Counted from the first letter of the stretch, positions 1-10,461 are shown. The stretch: DNA of 64,000 bases from Phyllobacterium sp. YR531 (GCF_000282595.1 NZ_AKIZ01000013.1:1-64000), one strand, 5' to 3'. A program made the numbers and translations. The notes: generated from the letters alone by a model not told the origin.

Positions 1-56
1 AGCGGGCGTGGCAAAGGGGAAGTGCAATAAAAACAACCGCCTACCAGTACAGCCGC

Positions 57-85
57 TTGCGTTGGACAGTCACAGCCTTTAATCT
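57..85 (+). promoter_or_regulatory. Putative sigma70 promoter of the thiBPQ operon
   Basis: A -35-like TTGCGT (57-62) and a -10-like TAATCT (80-85) are separated by 17 bp, which would start transcription near 91, directly before the TPP aptamer. The hexamers are imperfect; the positioning just ahead of the riboswitch is the main support. The upstream bases 1-56 show no recognisable gene. Confidence 0.45.
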
Positions 86-93
86 TGCCTTGC

Positions 94-187
94 TCTAACG
101 GGGTGCCTGCATCAACAGGCTGAGAGGCTGGAATTATCCAGTCAACCCGCGGAACCTGATCCGGTTTGTACCGGCGGAGGGATTAGA
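94..187 (+). ncRNA. TPP riboswitch (THI element)
   Basis: The thi-box hallmarks are present in order: GGGGTGC near 100, GCTGAGA near 120-126, GGAACCTGATCC near 151-162 and ACCGGCGGAGGGA near 170-182. The P1 stem is closed by TCTAA (94-98) pairing with TTAGA (183-187). It lies 57 bp before the thiB start. In this class thiamine diphosphate binding lowers expression of the downstream gene, commonly in proteobacteria by hiding the ribosome binding site; here the mechanism is inferred. Confidence 0.95.
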
Positions 188-244
188 TGCGGCTTTAAAA
201 GCCGGCGCACCTATCCTTTTGAAATTCAACCTTAGGAGGCGCCT

Positions 245-1258
245 ATGCGACCATACGATTTAATAAAGTTTGCCCTTCTTTCCAGCACCATTGCCCTTTG
301 CATGGTTGGCACTGCAAGCGCAGAAGGCAAGCTGACAGTCTACACTTATGAAAGCTTTACCGCCGAATGGGGCCCCGGACCGAAAGTCAAAGAAGCCTTT
401 GAAAAGCAATGCGCATGTGCCGTGGATTTCGTGGCAGTTGCTGACGGTGTCGCCCTGCTTAATCGCCTCAAACTCGAGGGTGCATCCACCAAAGCTGATA
501 TCGTTCTCGGGCTGGATACCAATCTGACGTTCGAGGCGCAAAAGACAGGACTTTTTGCACCCCATGGGATCGATGTAAGTGCGATCAATATTCCCGGCGG
601 CTTTAAGGATGATATATTTGTTCCTTATGATTATGGCTACTTCGCCGTCGTTTACGACACTGAGAAGTTGAAAGACGCTCCTTCCAGCCTGAAGCAACTG
701 ATCGAGGGTGACCCCAAACAGAAAATCGTGATTGAAGATCCGCGCACCTCCACACCGGGCCTCGGTCTCGTATTGTGGATAAAATCGGTTTATGGCGACA
801 AATCCGGTGAAGCCTGGAGCAAATTGAAGGGCCGCGTTCTGACCGTCACACCCGGCTGGTCGGAAGCCTACGGCCTCTTCACCAAAGGCGAGGCCCCGAT
901 GGTTCTTTCCTATACAACCTCACCCGCCTATCATCTGATTTCAGAAAAGACCGAACGCTACAAGGCAGCAGCCTTCGAAGAAGGTCATTATTTGCAAGTC
1001 GAGGTAGCTGCGCAAACACCAAATGGAACCAAGAATCCGCTTTCGGCTGAATTCCTGAAATTCATCACCAGCACGGCGTTTCAGGACGCGATTCCGGAAA
1101 ACAACTGGATGTATCCGGCGGCGAAGACTTCAACCCCTCTTGATCCTGCATTCGATACTTTGGTGAAGCCAACAAAAACATTGGCTTTAAACCCCGAAGA
1201 GGTGGCTACAAACCGCAAGGTTTGGATTGATGAGTGGCTAGAAGCCATGAGCAAGTAA
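245..1258 (+). CDS. thiB: Thiamine ABC transporter substrate-binding protein
   Basis: Periplasmic binding protein for thiamine and its phosphates, delivering ligand to ThiPQ. The 337-residue product begins with a Sec signal peptide (hydrophobic residues about 8-24, cleavage near ASA-EGK) and then shows the ThiB-type start [10 protein letters not shown] strong AGGAGG ribosome site lies 8 bp before the ATG. It is first in a riboswitch-controlled operon with thiP and thiQ, whose identity supports the thiamine assignment over the related iron and spermidine binding proteins of the same fold. Confidence 0.95.
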   Translation: MRPYDLIKFALLSSTIALCMVGTASAEGKLTVYTYESFTAEWGPGPKVKEAFEKQCACAVDFVAVADGVALLNRLKLEGASTKADIVLGLDTNLTFEAQKTGLFAPHGIDVSAINIPGGFKDDIFVPYDYGYFAVVYDTEKLKDAPSSLKQLIEGDPKQKIVIEDPRTSTPGLGLVLWIKSVYGDKSGEAWSKLKGRVLTVTPGWSEAYGLFTKGEAPMVLSYTTSPAYHLISEKTERYKAAAFEEGHYLQVEVAAQTPNGTKNPLSAEFLKFITSTAFQDAIPENNWMYPAAKTSTPLDPAFDTLVKPTKTLALNPEEVATNRKVWIDEWLEAMSK

Positions 1259-2895
1259 TGCAGATGGCCGCACATTCAATGAAACCACTGGCGGGGGCTC
1301 TCGCCCTCACCTTTCTGGCTACGTTGGCGGGCGGCTCTCTCCTCAGCCTTGTTGTTGAAGCTTTCCGAGGCAGTACGGAAGGCTTCGCTGCTTTCGACAG
1401 CTATCTTTGGCGGATTGCCCGATTCACGATTCTTCAAGCACTGCTTTCCATGGTGCTTTCAGTAGGCTTTGCCATCCCTCTCGCTCGCGCGCTGCATGCA
1501 CAGCAGAATTTTGCCGGGCGGGCTATGATCCTGCGTCTGTTTGCATTGCCGCTGGCGTTACCGGCGCTTGTCGCTGTACTCGGGATCACAAGTATATATG
1601 GGCGAAACGGCCTGATTGCAGCAATCTTCTCCTGGCTTGGTCTGGACAACGTTCCTGATATTTACGGGCTCACCGGCATTCTTGTCGCCCATGTATTTTT
1701 CAATCTGCCTCTGGCAACCCGGTTGCTGCTTTCAAGTCTGGATTCCATTCCCGAGGATTACTGGAAGCTCTCCTCACAACTGGGGATGGGCAATTGGACA
1801 CAATTCAAGTTGATCGAATGGCCTGTCATTCTGCGCAATATTTCAGGCGTAGCCGGTTTGATTTTCATGTTGTGCATCACCTCTTTCACTGTGGTGCTGA
1901 CACTTGGTGGAGGACCGCGTGCAACAACGCTTGAAGTTGCGATCTATCAGTCGCTTCACTTCGATTTTGACATTGCCAGAGCCGTCTCCCTGACGCTGCT
2001 GCAACTTTGCCTGACTGTCGCAATTCTTTCGCTACTGTCCTTGGCGGGGCGACCGACCGAAGAAGGCTTCAGCATCCGCACCACGACACGCCGCTTCGAT
2101 GCATCTTCTTCGGCCAGCAGGGCCTGGAATACTTCGGTGATATTGATTGGCTTTCTTTTCATAGCCTTACCCATAAGCGGCACCGTGCTGTCCGGGCTGT
2201 CCGCCGATCTTGTACGATTGATGTCTGAAGCAACCGTATGGCGTGCAATTGTTACAAGTCTTGTTCTTGCTTCACTCGCTGCAACGCTTTCCCTTGCTGT
2301 CTCACTTAGTCTTGTCGTGGCCCGCGAGTTTTCAGCGACGAAGCGACGCTACGCCAAGGCTGGCATTTTTGAGCGCTCTCTTGATTTGGGCGCGAGCCTG
2401 ATCATGGTCGTGCCACCAATCATCATTGGTGCGGGATGGTTCATTCTCTCGCGTCACTTCGTCGACCCTTTCAGCTTGGCGCCTTTCATGGTCATATTCG
2501 TTAATGCAGCCATGGCTGTGCCGTTTACATTCCGAATCCTCCGTCCATCATGGGACACCGCGGCAAGCCGCCACAACCAGCTATGCGCACAGCTTGGAAT
2601 TACAGGTTGGAACAGGATGAAAATCATCGATTGGCCGGTCTTGACCCGGCCACTCGGTATCGCCTTTGCGTTTGCCATGGCCTTGTCACTCGGAGACCTC
2701 GGAACAATAGCACTCTTCGGCAATGACAGCGTTTTGACTCTGCCCTATCTGCTGTTGCAGCGCATGGGGAGCTATCGTACCGATGACGCCGCGGGCCTTG
2801 CGCTTATCCTTGCCGCTCTTTGTCTGATTCTCATGGTAATAGCCGACAGGGGGGCAAATCGCCTGATCAGAAGGGATAGCAACAACAATGGTTAA
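1258..2895 (+). CDS. thiP: Thiamine ABC transporter permease
   Basis: Inner-membrane permease of the thiamine importer, about 545 residues, with two tandem binding-protein-dependent transport domains (roughly residues 50-260 and 320-530), as is usual for fused ThiP. Each half carries an EAA-like cytoplasmic loop ([15 protein letters not shown] and [15 protein letters not shown]) that contacts the ATPase. The ATG at 1258 overlaps the thiB stop as TAATG, so it is preferred to an in-frame upstream start at 1234. Translational coupling with thiB is likely. Confidence 0.93.
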   Translation: MQMAAHSMKPLAGALALTFLATLAGGSLLSLVVEAFRGSTEGFAAFDSYLWRIARFTILQALLSMVLSVGFAIPLARALHAQQNFAGRAMILRLFALPLALPALVAVLGITSIYGRNGLIAAIFSWLGLDNVPDIYGLTGILVAHVFFNLPLATRLLLSSLDSIPEDYWKLSSQLGMGNWTQFKLIEWPVILRNISGVAGLIFMLCITSFTVVLTLGGGPRATTLEVAIYQSLHFDFDIARAVSLTLLQLCLTVAILSLLSLAGRPTEEGFSIRTTTRRFDASSSASRAWNTSVILIGFLFIALPISGTVLSGLSADLVRLMSEATVWRAIVTSLVLASLAATLSLAVSLSLVVAREFSATKRRYAKAGIFERSLDLGASLIMVVPPIIIGAGWFILSRHFVDPFSLAPFMVIFVNAAMAVPFTFRILRPSWDTAASRHNQLCAQLGITGWNRMKIIDWPVLTRPLGIAFAFAMALSLGDLGTIALFGNDSVLTLPYLLLQRMGSYRTDDAAGLALILAALCLILMVIADRGANRLIRRDSNNNG

Positions 2896-3628
2896 GCCGG
2901 TGCTGAATGGAATGTCGATCCGGCTTGACGCTGTCCGGTTTGATTATGGCGAAATGGCAATGCACTTTGATGCATCGATCGAGGCTTCTTCGATAACAGC
3001 CATCATCGGACCCAGCGGATCTGGCAAGTCGACACTGCTCAATCTCATTGCAGGGTTTGAAAAACCTGCCAGTGGCGCAATTCAGATCGATGATGTTGAT
3101 GTTACCGACTTACCGCCATCGCTTCGCCCGGTATCAATGGCATTTCAGGATAACAACCTGTTCGCCCATCTTGATGTGACATCGAATGTCGGGCTTGGGC
3201 GCAAGCCCGACCTTAAACTTGATCCGGCTGACATCAAGTCTGTTCAAACTGCTATTCAAAAAGTCGGGCTTGCCGGAAAAGAAGCCCGCAAACCTGATGC
3301 CTTGTCCGGGGGTGAGCGTCAGCGTGTTGCTATTGCCCGAGCGCTCGTCCGCAACAGACCTGTGCTGCTTCTCGATGAAGCTTTCGCATCGCTCGGCCCC
3401 GCATTGCGTCATGAAATGCTTGGTCTTGTTGCAGATCTTCATAGGGAAACCGGAATGACGATCATTATGGTGACGCACCACCCGGACGATGCTTTACGCC
3501 TGTCTTCAGCGCTCCTGTTTCTGGAAAACGGCCGGATTGTCGCTTCCGGACCCGCTAAAGATTTGCTGTCTGACAGGGGGCCGGCGCTGTTGCGAAATTA
3601 CCTCGGTAGCAAAGAGTCTGGCCTTTGA
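2888..3628 (+). CDS. thiQ: Thiamine ABC transporter ATP-binding protein
   Basis: ATPase that powers thiamine import with ThiP and ThiB. Visible motifs are Walker [10 protein letters not shown] (about residues 42-50), the ABC signature LSGGERQR and Walker B VLLLDEAF followed by the switch histidine in MVTHH. Length (246 aa) fits the ThiQ family. It overlaps the end of thiP by 8 bp and has an AAGGGA site before its ATG, consistent with a three-gene thiBPQ operon under the TPP riboswitch. Confidence 0.94.
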   Translation: MVKPVLNGMSIRLDAVRFDYGEMAMHFDASIEASSITAIIGPSGSGKSTLLNLIAGFEKPASGAIQIDDVDVTDLPPSLRPVSMAFQDNNLFAHLDVTSNVGLGRKPDLKLDPADIKSVQTAIQKVGLAGKEARKPDALSGGERQRVAIARALVRNRPVLLLDEAFASLGPALRHEMLGLVADLHRETGMTIIMVTHHPDDALRLSSALLFLENGRIVASGPAKDLLSDRGPALLRNYLGSKESGL

Positions 3629-3772
3629 CATATTTTCGACGCCTTGCCCCCTTCAAGAAAACAATGAAATTCTTGCTCCCGACCGCGCATCAGGCTAGCA
3701 AGAACAAAGACATACGAGTCTGCCGCTATTCGGTACGAAGAGGATATGATTCTGGGTCCGCACATACTCCCA

Positions 3773-5260
3773 ATGAAGTCTGGTTGGTTTAAAGCGGCCA
3801 AGCGCGGTAAAAAGCCTGCGCAGGTTATGCTGATGCTCGCCTTTCTTTCAGGCTGCCAAGTGCTTAATGTTACCAAGGAAGATGCCGCCCTTGGTCCTTC
3901 GTCCAACCCTGTCACGGTGGACAATGTCAATAAAAACGACCGGCTCGCCAAGCTCAGCGCCGAGCAGCATCCACGTATTCTCGCGACCTATGGCGGAGAA
4001 TACAAAGACGCAAAGCTTGAACGCATGGTTGCGAAAGTAGTCGGCAATCTGACGACTGTATCCGACAATCCGACCCATACATATCGCATTACGATCCTGA
4101 ACTCGCCTAACATCAACGCCTTCGCGTTGCCAGGTGGCTATCTTTATGTAACGCGCGGGCTTCTGGCGCTTGCCAATGACAGCGCTGAATTGGCCGCTGT
4201 CATTGCGCACGAAATGGGCCACGTGATTGCCAATCATGGTATCGAACGCCAACAGCGGGAACAAGAAGCCGTTATTGCAGGGCGCGTCGTTTCCGAGGTA
4301 CTACAGGGTGATACTGCAGGACAGGAAGCCCTGATCCGTGGCAAGCTGCGCATGGCACAGTTTTCGCGAAATCAGGAACTTCAGGCCGATGCTATCGGCA
4401 TCAAGATGATTGGCGAGGCAGGATACGATCCATTTGCAGCGCCGCGCTTCCTGCAATCCATGGCTTCTTACGCCGACTTCCGCAATGTTTCCGGCGCTAC
4501 TGATGCCAGCCTTGATTTCCTTGCCAGCCATCCATCGGCACCGCAGCGCATCGAATTGGCGCGGGGGCACGCCCGCCGTATTGGCGCGCCGGGTGTTGGT
4601 ACAACCGACCGTGACTCGTTCCTGAAGGGAATAGACGGCATTCTCTACGGCGATACACCGGAAGAAGGTTATGTGCGTGGGCGCAACTTCGTTCATCCGC
4701 TTTTGGGCGTAAGCTTTACGGTCCCAGATGGTTTCACCATCGATAACAGCGCAGATGCGGTCATGGCAACAGGCCCGGGCGAAGTGGCCATCCGCTTTGA
4801 TGGGACACAAATCTCCGGCAATCCCTCAATGACCGATTACATGCGAAGCGGGTGGGTTACCGGCCTCGACGATGCCAGCGTCACTGCCACCACCTTCAAC
4901 GGTATGCCCGCTGCGAGCGCCAAAGCGAAAGCCGATCGCTGGGAATTTGATATTTTCGTCGTCAATGCCGGCAACCGCATCTATCGTTTTTTGACCGCCG
5001 CACCTGCCGGTAGCACCGCCTTGATGCCGGCATCTCAAACAGTTGTTCAAAGTTTTCGGTTACTGACACCCGAAGAGAAGGCAGCAGCCAAACCTTTGCG
5101 CATTCGAGTCGTAACCGTCAAATCCGGTGATACGCTGTCGTCCCTCTCAAGCAAAATCATGGGAACGGATCGCAAGCTTGATCTTTTCCGTTTGATTAAT
5201 GCAATGCCGCCAGGTGGAACCGTATCGGTTGGCGACAAAGTGAAACTGATCAGCGAATAA
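3773..5260 (+). CDS. M48 family zinc metalloprotease, probable lipoprotein
   Basis: Predicted envelope metalloprotease. The catalytic HEMGH zinc motif lies near residue 150 in VIAHEMGHVIANHG, with the downstream ELQADAIG providing the third ligand, as in the BepA/Oma1-type M48 peptidases. The N-terminus has a basic stretch, a hydrophobic segment and a lipobox-like LSGC, so lipidation and outer-membrane or periplasmic location are likely. A C-terminal segment (SGDTLSSLSSKIMGTD) resembles a LysM or tail domain. Start is uncertain: ATG at 3746 would add nine residues; the 3773 ATG gives a better signal sequence. Confidence 0.85.
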   Translation: MKSGWFKAAKRGKKPAQVMLMLAFLSGCQVLNVTKEDAALGPSSNPVTVDNVNKNDRLAKLSAEQHPRILATYGGEYKDAKLERMVAKVVGNLTTVSDNPTHTYRITILNSPNINAFALPGGYLYVTRGLLALANDSAELAAVIAHEMGHVIANHGIERQQREQEAVIAGRVVSEVLQGDTAGQEALIRGKLRMAQFSRNQELQADAIGIKMIGEAGYDPFAAPRFLQSMASYADFRNVSGATDASLDFLASHPSAPQRIELARGHARRIGAPGVGTTDRDSFLKGIDGILYGDTPEEGYVRGRNFVHPLLGVSFTVPDGFTIDNSADAVMATGPGEVAIRFDGTQISGNPSMTDYMRSGWVTGLDDASVTATTFNGMPAASAKAKADRWEFDIFVVNAGNRIYRFLTAAPAGSTALMPASQTVVQSFRLLTPEEKAAAKPLRIRVVTVKSGDTLSSLSSKIMGTDRKLDLFRLINAMPPGGTVSVGDKVKLISE

Positions 5261-5265
5261 CAAAA

Positions 5266-5284
5266 AGCCCGGCTTAGCCGGGCT
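5266..5284. terminator. Bidirectional rho-independent terminator
   Basis: Perfect 8-bp stem AGCCCGGC / GCCGGGCT with a TTA loop, flanked by an A-run on the left and CTTTGTT on the right. It sits between the convergent M48 protease gene and carD, and can serve both. Confidence 0.85.
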
Positions 5285-5308
5285 CTTTGTTAGAAAGGAA
5301 GATTACTC

Positions 5309-5923
5309 TTATGCAGCTTCTTCCTGCTCATCTTCGGCAACCACGTCTGCCTCTATCTCGGCCTCAGCATCGTCAGTCTTCGCACCACGCTTCGGACCCT
5401 TTGCGAGATTTACTTCGATCAGGCGGACAGCTTCGGTTTCCGACATCTTGTTGACGGCAGAAATTTCACGAGCCATGCGGTCAAGCGCTGCTTCATAAAG
5501 CTGGCGTTCCGAATAGGACTGTTCCGGCTGATTGTCAGCGCGGAAAAGATCGCGGACAACCTCGGAAATCGAAATCAGATCACCTGAATTGATTTTCGCA
5601 TCATATTCCTGCGCACGGCGCGACCACATAGTGCGCTTGATGCGTGCACGACCCTGAACCACTTTCAGTGCGCGTTCTACATAATCCGTTTCAGAAAGCT
5701 TCCGCATGCCGATCGCTGTTGCTTTGGCAACTGGCACCTTCAGACGCATCTTGTCTTTCTGGAAATCAATTACGAACAGTTCAAGCTTGTGGCCTGCGAC
5801 TTCCTGTTCTTCGATATTGACGATTTGACCAACGCCATGTGCCGGATATACAATAAATTCGCCCGTCTTAAATCCAATACGCTGGGCGGCTTTTTTCTGC
5901 GGAACTACTGTCATGCGCTTCAT
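5309..5923 (-). CDS. CarD family transcriptional regulator
   Basis: CarD/CdnL-type protein that binds RNA polymerase beta and stabilises open promoter complexes. The CarD_TRCF Tudor-like domain spans about residues 20-75 (FIVYPAHGVGQI onward) and is followed by an alpha-helical region with ARIKRTMWSRRAQEYDAKI, typical of the family. The acidic C-terminal tail (EAEIEADVVAEDEQEE) is an alphaproteobacterial feature. The start at 5923 (MKRMTVVPQ) was chosen because AGGGAG lies just upstream; the open frame runs 42 codons further but looks unlike the family. Confidence 0.9.
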   Translation of the reverse strand: MKRMTVVPQKKAAQRIGFKTGEFIVYPAHGVGQIVNIEEQEVAGHKLELFVIDFQKDKMRLKVPVAKATAIGMRKLSETDYVERALKVVQGRARIKRTMWSRRAQEYDAKINSGDLISISEVVRDLFRADNQPEQSYSERQLYEAALDRMAREISAVNKMSETEAVRLIEVNLAKGPKRGAKTDDAEAEIEADVVAEDEQEEAA

Positions 5924-6268
5924 TACTCCCTGCTGCGCCCGGCAAAACGCACCGGTTAAACCAACCACTGGAAACCGGAACCCGGTTTGTCGGTCGTCAA
6001 CGGTGTCGCGCAAAAGCAATCCGGACGGATCAGTTGGGCTGAATGACAAACAAGCATACCCTGAACTGCTACGTCCGAAAAAAATCTAGCCAAGTGGTGA
6101 TTTATACTTTAGCGCCACGAAATTGACGTCCAATGATCAACATATTCCGCGACCATAACATGAAAAGCGAGCAGAATCAAATTTTTGCTGCAATTGCTCA
6201 AAGAATGGGCTTCGCAGACTTGCAAATTACGGCGAATCCAGTTTAGCCAAGCTTGATTCCCTAGACTG
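5924..6268. other. Intergenic region between carD and fdxA
   Basis: This 345-bp AT-rich stretch holds no supportable gene. It must contain the minus-strand carD promoter; a TATAAA-like hexamer is visible around 6100-6115 on that strand but without a well-spaced -35. Near 6268 a weak GACTG/CAGTC pairing follows the fdxA stop and is too short to call as a terminator. Confidence 0.5.
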
Positions 6269-6607
6269 TCAGTCGCCTTCGCCGGGTTCAGCAGAGAAAA
6301 ACTTCTCGAATTTCCCGGTTACCCCATCCATTTCCTTAGCATCCGAAGGAGCCTCGCCCTTCGTCGAAATATTTGGCCACTTCTCAGAATACTCAGCGTT
6401 CAACTGGAGCCAATTGTCGAGACCTGGCTCAGTATCTGGCCTGATAGCTTCTGCAGGGCACTCGGGTTCACAAACACCGCAATCGATACATTCATCCGGG
6501 TGAATGACAAGCATGTTTTCACCTTCGTAAAAACAGTCTACCGGACAGACCTCAACGCAATCCATATACTTGCAGCGGATGCAATTGTCGGTCACAACAT
6601 AAGTCAT
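6269..6607 (-). CDS. fdxA: Ferredoxin FdxA (7Fe type)
   Basis: Small electron carrier of 112 residues. Cysteines at 9, 12, 17, 21, 25 and 40, 43, 46, 50 form the pattern of a [3Fe-4S] plus [4Fe-4S] ferredoxin of the Azotobacter FdI/FdxA class, followed by the long C-terminal segment typical of this group ([14 protein letters not shown]). It lies on the minus strand between carD and the S4/helicase pair, a neighbourhood familiar from Rhizobiales genomes. Two dyads upstream suggest its own regulated promoter. Confidence 0.95.
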   Translation of the reverse strand: MTYVVTDNCIRCKYMDCVEVCPVDCFYEGENMLVIHPDECIDCGVCEPECPAEAIRPDTEPGLDNWLQLNAEYSEKWPNISTKGEAPSDAKEMDGVTGKFEKFFSAEPGEGD

Positions 6608-6625
6608 TTACAGGCTCCAGAAGAC

Positions 6626-6661
6626 ACCGCTATCAGCGGTACAATCGTTGAGGTAACGATT
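6626..6661. promoter_or_regulatory. Two adjacent dyads upstream of fdxA
   Basis: ACCGCT-ATC-AGCGGT (6626-6640) and AATCGTT-GAGGT-AACGATT (6643-6661) are perfect inverted repeats 19-54 bp ahead of the fdxA start. They could be operators or leader hairpins of the fdxA transcript. The binding factor is unknown. Confidence 0.45.
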
Positions 6662-6866
6662 TGCTGCCAAGCTGACAAGAGGTAAGAACAGAACTGCGGC
6701 ACCAGAACGCGGCTATATGGGTACTGGCGGGCATTCGGCGGCATTGTTCGCACCTTCGTCAAGCACGAACAAGCAAAGAGATTTCATTACAAGTGAGAAT
6801 TACTAGAATAACGTATCCACCTACAGCCAAACCACGGAAAACTATTCCAAGCGTATTAGTGGCACG

Positions 6867-7280
6867 TTAATCAGTTTCGTCATTCTCACCCTGCATAAGG
6901 CGATCCACCTGTCGGCGTTCTCTTTTGGTAGGCCGTCCGCTTCCGGCATCACGCTTCGGCAGGGCGTCTATCCGGTTCTCATCTTTTGGCAAAGGCGGCG
7001 GCGAGATGTCTATATAGAGTTTCCTAGCCTCTTCAGCCGGGCCGCGCCGTTCGCCACCGGAAATAACCTCATAGATGAGAATGCGCCGGTCCAATGAAAT
7101 TGTCAGCACATCACCGGGTCTTACGCTCTGCGATGGCTGATCAATTTTGACTTTGTTGAAACGAACATTCCCGTTAGATACCAGCTTGGCCGCAAGGGAG
7201 CGGGATTTCACCACCCGCGCAAAAAACAGCCACTTATCAATCCGCTGTCCTTTTTTCCCTTCTTGTCCGGCCTCCGCCAT
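6867..7280 (-). CDS. S4 domain RNA-binding protein (HslR-like)
   Basis: 137-residue protein with an S4 RNA-binding domain at residues about 14-75 (QRIDKWLFFARVVKSRSLAAKLV...VRPGDVLTI is the alpha-L core, read in two pieces), followed by a basic tail (GRPTKRERRQVDRL). This layout matches heat-shock protein 15/HslR, which rescues stalled 50S subunits. The ATG is 4 bp after the helicase stop, so the two are co-transcribed and translationally coupled; a shared role in RNA handling is inferred. Confidence 0.88.
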   Translation of the reverse strand: MAEAGQEGKKGQRIDKWLFFARVVKSRSLAAKLVSNGNVRFNKVKIDQPSQSVRPGDVLTISLDRRILIYEVISGGERRGPAEEARKLYIDISPPPLPKDENRIDALPKRDAGSGRPTKRERRQVDRLMQGENDETD

Positions 7281-7284
7281 GGTC

Positions 7285-10200
7285 CTATTTCTTCATCTGT
7301 TCTTTCAGGGCGAGCAATTTTGCGAAAGGTGAGTCCATATCAATCTTGACAGGGCGCTCTTCCCGCTCCGGACGTTTGGCCGGGACTTTGTGCTGCACCT
7401 GTGCCTTTCCGCCGTGTTTCGCACCGTCCTGTTTGAAACGTTCATTACCCCCGGCTTTACCTTTACCGCGGAAATGCTCCTTACGTTCACCCCTCTCACT
7501 CGTCGGCGTCGAGGGACGATCAGTCCGAGCGGTTCTTTGCTCAGCTTGACCATTGCGCGCTTGGCCACGTTGATTGTCGCGCTTCTCGTGATTGCCGCGA
7601 GAATTGCGGTTGTCAAAACGCACCTGACGCCACAGCAGAATTGGCTTAGCTGCCTCTTCCGGTGCGGGAGCAGAAACAGGCTTGGTATCCTCTGCTGGCT
7701 GCGCTACGACGGCTTCGGACACAGGTGGCTTTACAAAACCGGGGCCGACAGGCTCAGCGGCAGGAACAGATGAAGCAACCTGATTTGATGGTTTTGTCGC
7801 GGCATTCGCCGCTTCAAGCTCAGCGAGTTTGGCGGCAACAATCGCTGCTTCTACTGGCTCCTGACGATAACCAAGATTCTTGAGAATCTCTTCCATATCG
7901 TCGGCAGTCGCACCAAGTATCGACATCATCGCTGGTATCACGAGAAAGCGCGAACCATCATAGGCACCATCAGGACGCGCACCCGTGCCGGGCTTCCACG
8001 CCAGCGCAGGACGAATAAGATCAGCCAAACGTTCAAGAATATCGATACGAACTGCTCTACGGCCAAGCAATCTATATCCTGCCAAACGATAGAAGGCTGG
8101 ATCAAAGCTAGCATCGGTCACAACAGAGGTTCTGCCCGCAGACAAGACCTGAACAACGTCGCCATACCCTGGACGATCTTTGGCGTCTTCCTTGAGTGCC
8201 CACAACAGTGTCAGGAGACCCGCTGGAGCAGGTTTGAGCAAGGCTGGCAAAAATACATGATAGGCGCCAAACCGTACTCCGAGGCGACGAAGAGCTGCGC
8301 GAGAGTCCTGATCCAAACCACGAACTTCTTCCGCTACATCGCGGCGCTGCAGAACGCCAAAGTTTTCAACCAACTGGAAGGCGAGGCCTTTGGTGATGCC
8401 AACCAATGCATCTGCATTGGCCAGATCCACAAGCGGCTTTAGCACCGTGTCTATGTGGTGATTGAGAAAACGATCAACGCGTGCCGCGACTTTATCACGA
8501 GCCGGGCCAGTGAGCTGTTCATCTGCCAACAATACAGCGCGAGGCTTTAGGGGTTGCTCACCCGAAACAATCGAAGCGATCGTCGCGCCGATCCAACGCA
8601 GGGTTCCGTCCGACGCCAACGCAAAGTCACCATTGGCCGATGCAGAAAAACGCTCGGCGCGGTTTTCAAACTCTGCGGCCAGAGCTTTCTGCGCTGCAGC
8701 CTTGATGGCTTTGGCGTCTGTTCCATCATCTTGAGCATCCGCAGTAAAGCGGAACCCGTCTAATCGTCCAACATGGTGCCCTTCGACAACAACGTCCCCG
8801 GCAGGGCTAATTTCGGCTTCTAGCATTGTATTCTCTCTCAGGCGCCTCATAAGCACGCTTGTCCTGCGGTCTACGAAGCGTTTCGTCAACCGTTCATGCA
8901 GTGCATCGGATAATCTGTCCTCAATTTCACGCGTCTTTTCTTGCCAATGTGCCTGATCTGCCAGCCAACCGGGTCGATGAGACACAAAAGTCCACGTTCT
9001 GATCTGTGCAATTCGCCGAGAAAGAGCGTCGATATCGCCATCAATGGAATCAGCTCTGCGGACTTCTTCAGCCATATAGTTTTCGTTTACATGACCTTTT
9101 TCAACAAGGTCAGTGTATACGGATGCAATGATATCCGCATGTTGCGCAGGGGCAATTTTGCGGTAATCCGGCAAAGCACAAGCATCCCACAGCAACGCCA
9201 CTCTTTCAGATGTATTTGCGAGAGGTGCTATATCCGGATCGCGGGCGAGATATTCCAAAGCTTGCTGATCAACGGCTGGCAGAGCTCTTGTAAGCCCCTC
9301 AATTGGAGCGGGCGTATCAATGGAACGTTTGAGGGCATCCAGGCTGGAATAGTCAAAGCGTGCACTACGCCATTGTAAAATCTTCACTGCATCAAAAGCG
9401 TGCGACTCGACCCGCTGAATCAGTGTATCGCTGAATCCCGAGACGTGACCTGTCACCCCAAACGTACCATCGCGCACATGCCGCCCGGCGCGCCCGGCGA
9501 TCTGACCTATCTCGGTAGGAGAAAGGTCTCGGAACTGATAACCATCGAATTTGCGATCTTGCGCAAAAGCAACGTGGTCGACATCAAGGTTCAATCCCAT
9601 TCCAATCGCATCAGTCGCAACGAGATAATCCACATCTCCAGACTGGTAGAGCTCAACCTGCTTGTTCCTGGTACGCGGGCTGAGCGTTCCCATAACCACA
9701 GCAGCGCCACCGTTTTGCCGACGGATCAACTCCGCAATGGAATAAACCTCTTCCGCGGCAAAGGCGACAATGGCTGTGCGTGGCGGTAGGCGGGTAATCT
9801 TCTTTGATCCGGCATAGGTGAGATTGGACAATCTTGGTCGTGTAACCACTGAAATGCCCGGCAAGAGCTTTTCAAGAATGCCACGCATCGTTGCGGCGCC
9901 CAGAAGAATTGTCTCCTGACGTCCTCGAAGATGCAGAATGCGATCTGTGAAAATGTGCCCGCGTTCCAGATCATTGGCGAGCTGCACTTCATCAATGGCG
10001 ACAAAGTCTACATCTGTCTGGCGTGGCATGGCTTCAACTGTGCAAACAGAATAACGCGCACCGGGCGGACTGATTTTTTCTTCACCGGTGATCAAAGCAA
10101 CATTGGCGATGCCCGCGCGCTCTGCCACGCGATTATAAACCTCGCGTGCCAACAGCCGCAGCGGCAAGCCAATCATTCCTGATCGATGTGCCAACAGACG

Positions 10201-10305
10201 CTCAATCGCAAGATGAGTCTTGCCAGTGTTCGTAGGTCCCAAAACTGCCGTAACATCGCGGCCAGTCAATGCGAGAGGCAGTTCGGTCTTGGGCATAAGG
10301 TTCAT
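7285..10305 (-). CDS. SUV3-like DEAD/DEAH-box RNA helicase
   Basis: Superfamily 2 helicase of about 1006 residues related to mitochondrial SUV3 of the RNA degradosome. Visible motifs near the N-terminus are GPTNTGKTH (motif I), IDEVQ (motif II, DEVQ box typical of SUV3), GAAT (motif III) and the C-terminal core IGMGLNLDVDHV and QIAGRAGR (motif VI). The last ~200 residues are low-complexity, first Pro/Ala-rich, then strongly basic (NRNSRGNHEKRDNQRG), presumably RNA-binding. ATG 10305 is preferred to the TTG at 10308. It forms an operon with the S4 gene. Confidence 0.9.
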   Translation of the reverse strand: MNLMPKTELPLALTGRDVTAVLGPTNTGKTHLAIERLLAHRSGMIGLPLRLLAREVYNRVAERAGIANVALITGEEKISPPGARYSVCTVEAMPRQTDVDFVAIDEVQLANDLERGHIFTDRILHLRGRQETILLGAATMRGILEKLLPGISVVTRPRLSNLTYAGSKKITRLPPRTAIVAFAAEEVYSIAELIRRQNGGAAVVMGTLSPRTRNKQVELYQSGDVDYLVATDAIGMGLNLDVDHVAFAQDRKFDGYQFRDLSPTEIGQIAGRAGRHVRDGTFGVTGHVSGFSDTLIQRVESHAFDAVKILQWRSARFDYSSLDALKRSIDTPAPIEGLTRALPAVDQQALEYLARDPDIAPLANTSERVALLWDACALPDYRKIAPAQHADIIASVYTDLVEKGHVNENYMAEEVRRADSIDGDIDALSRRIAQIRTWTFVSHRPGWLADQAHWQEKTREIEDRLSDALHERLTKRFVDRRTSVLMRRLRENTMLEAEISPAGDVVVEGHHVGRLDGFRFTADAQDDGTDAKAIKAAAQKALAAEFENRAERFSASANGDFALASDGTLRWIGATIASIVSGEQPLKPRAVLLADEQLTGPARDKVAARVDRFLNHHIDTVLKPLVDLANADALVGITKGLAFQLVENFGVLQRRDVAEEVRGLDQDSRAALRRLGVRFGAYHVFLPALLKPAPAGLLTLLWALKEDAKDRPGYGDVVQVLSAGRTSVVTDASFDPAFYRLAGYRLLGRRAVRIDILERLADLIRPALAWKPGTGARPDGAYDGSRFLVIPAMMSILGATADDMEEILKNLGYRQEPVEAAIVAAKLAELEAANAATKPSNQVASSVPAAEPVGPGFVKPPVSEAVVAQPAEDTKPVSAPAPEEAAKPILLWRQVRFDNRNSRGNHEKRDNQRGQARNGQAEQRTARTDRPSTPTSERGERKEHFRGKGKAGGNERFKQDGAKHGGKAQVQHKVPAKRPEREERPVKIDMDSPFAKLLALKEQMKK

Positions 10306-10461
10306 CAATTAAATTCCAACACCGCCCAAACGAGCAAACCAACGTTTGGTATTCATCCAAACAGCATTCTCAGCATCTACAGAAGGTATGTGGCCCGATC
10401 CAGATAAACAATCACTAATCGATTCACGGAATGTACCGTTAAGAAATAGAACGCGAGCAGA

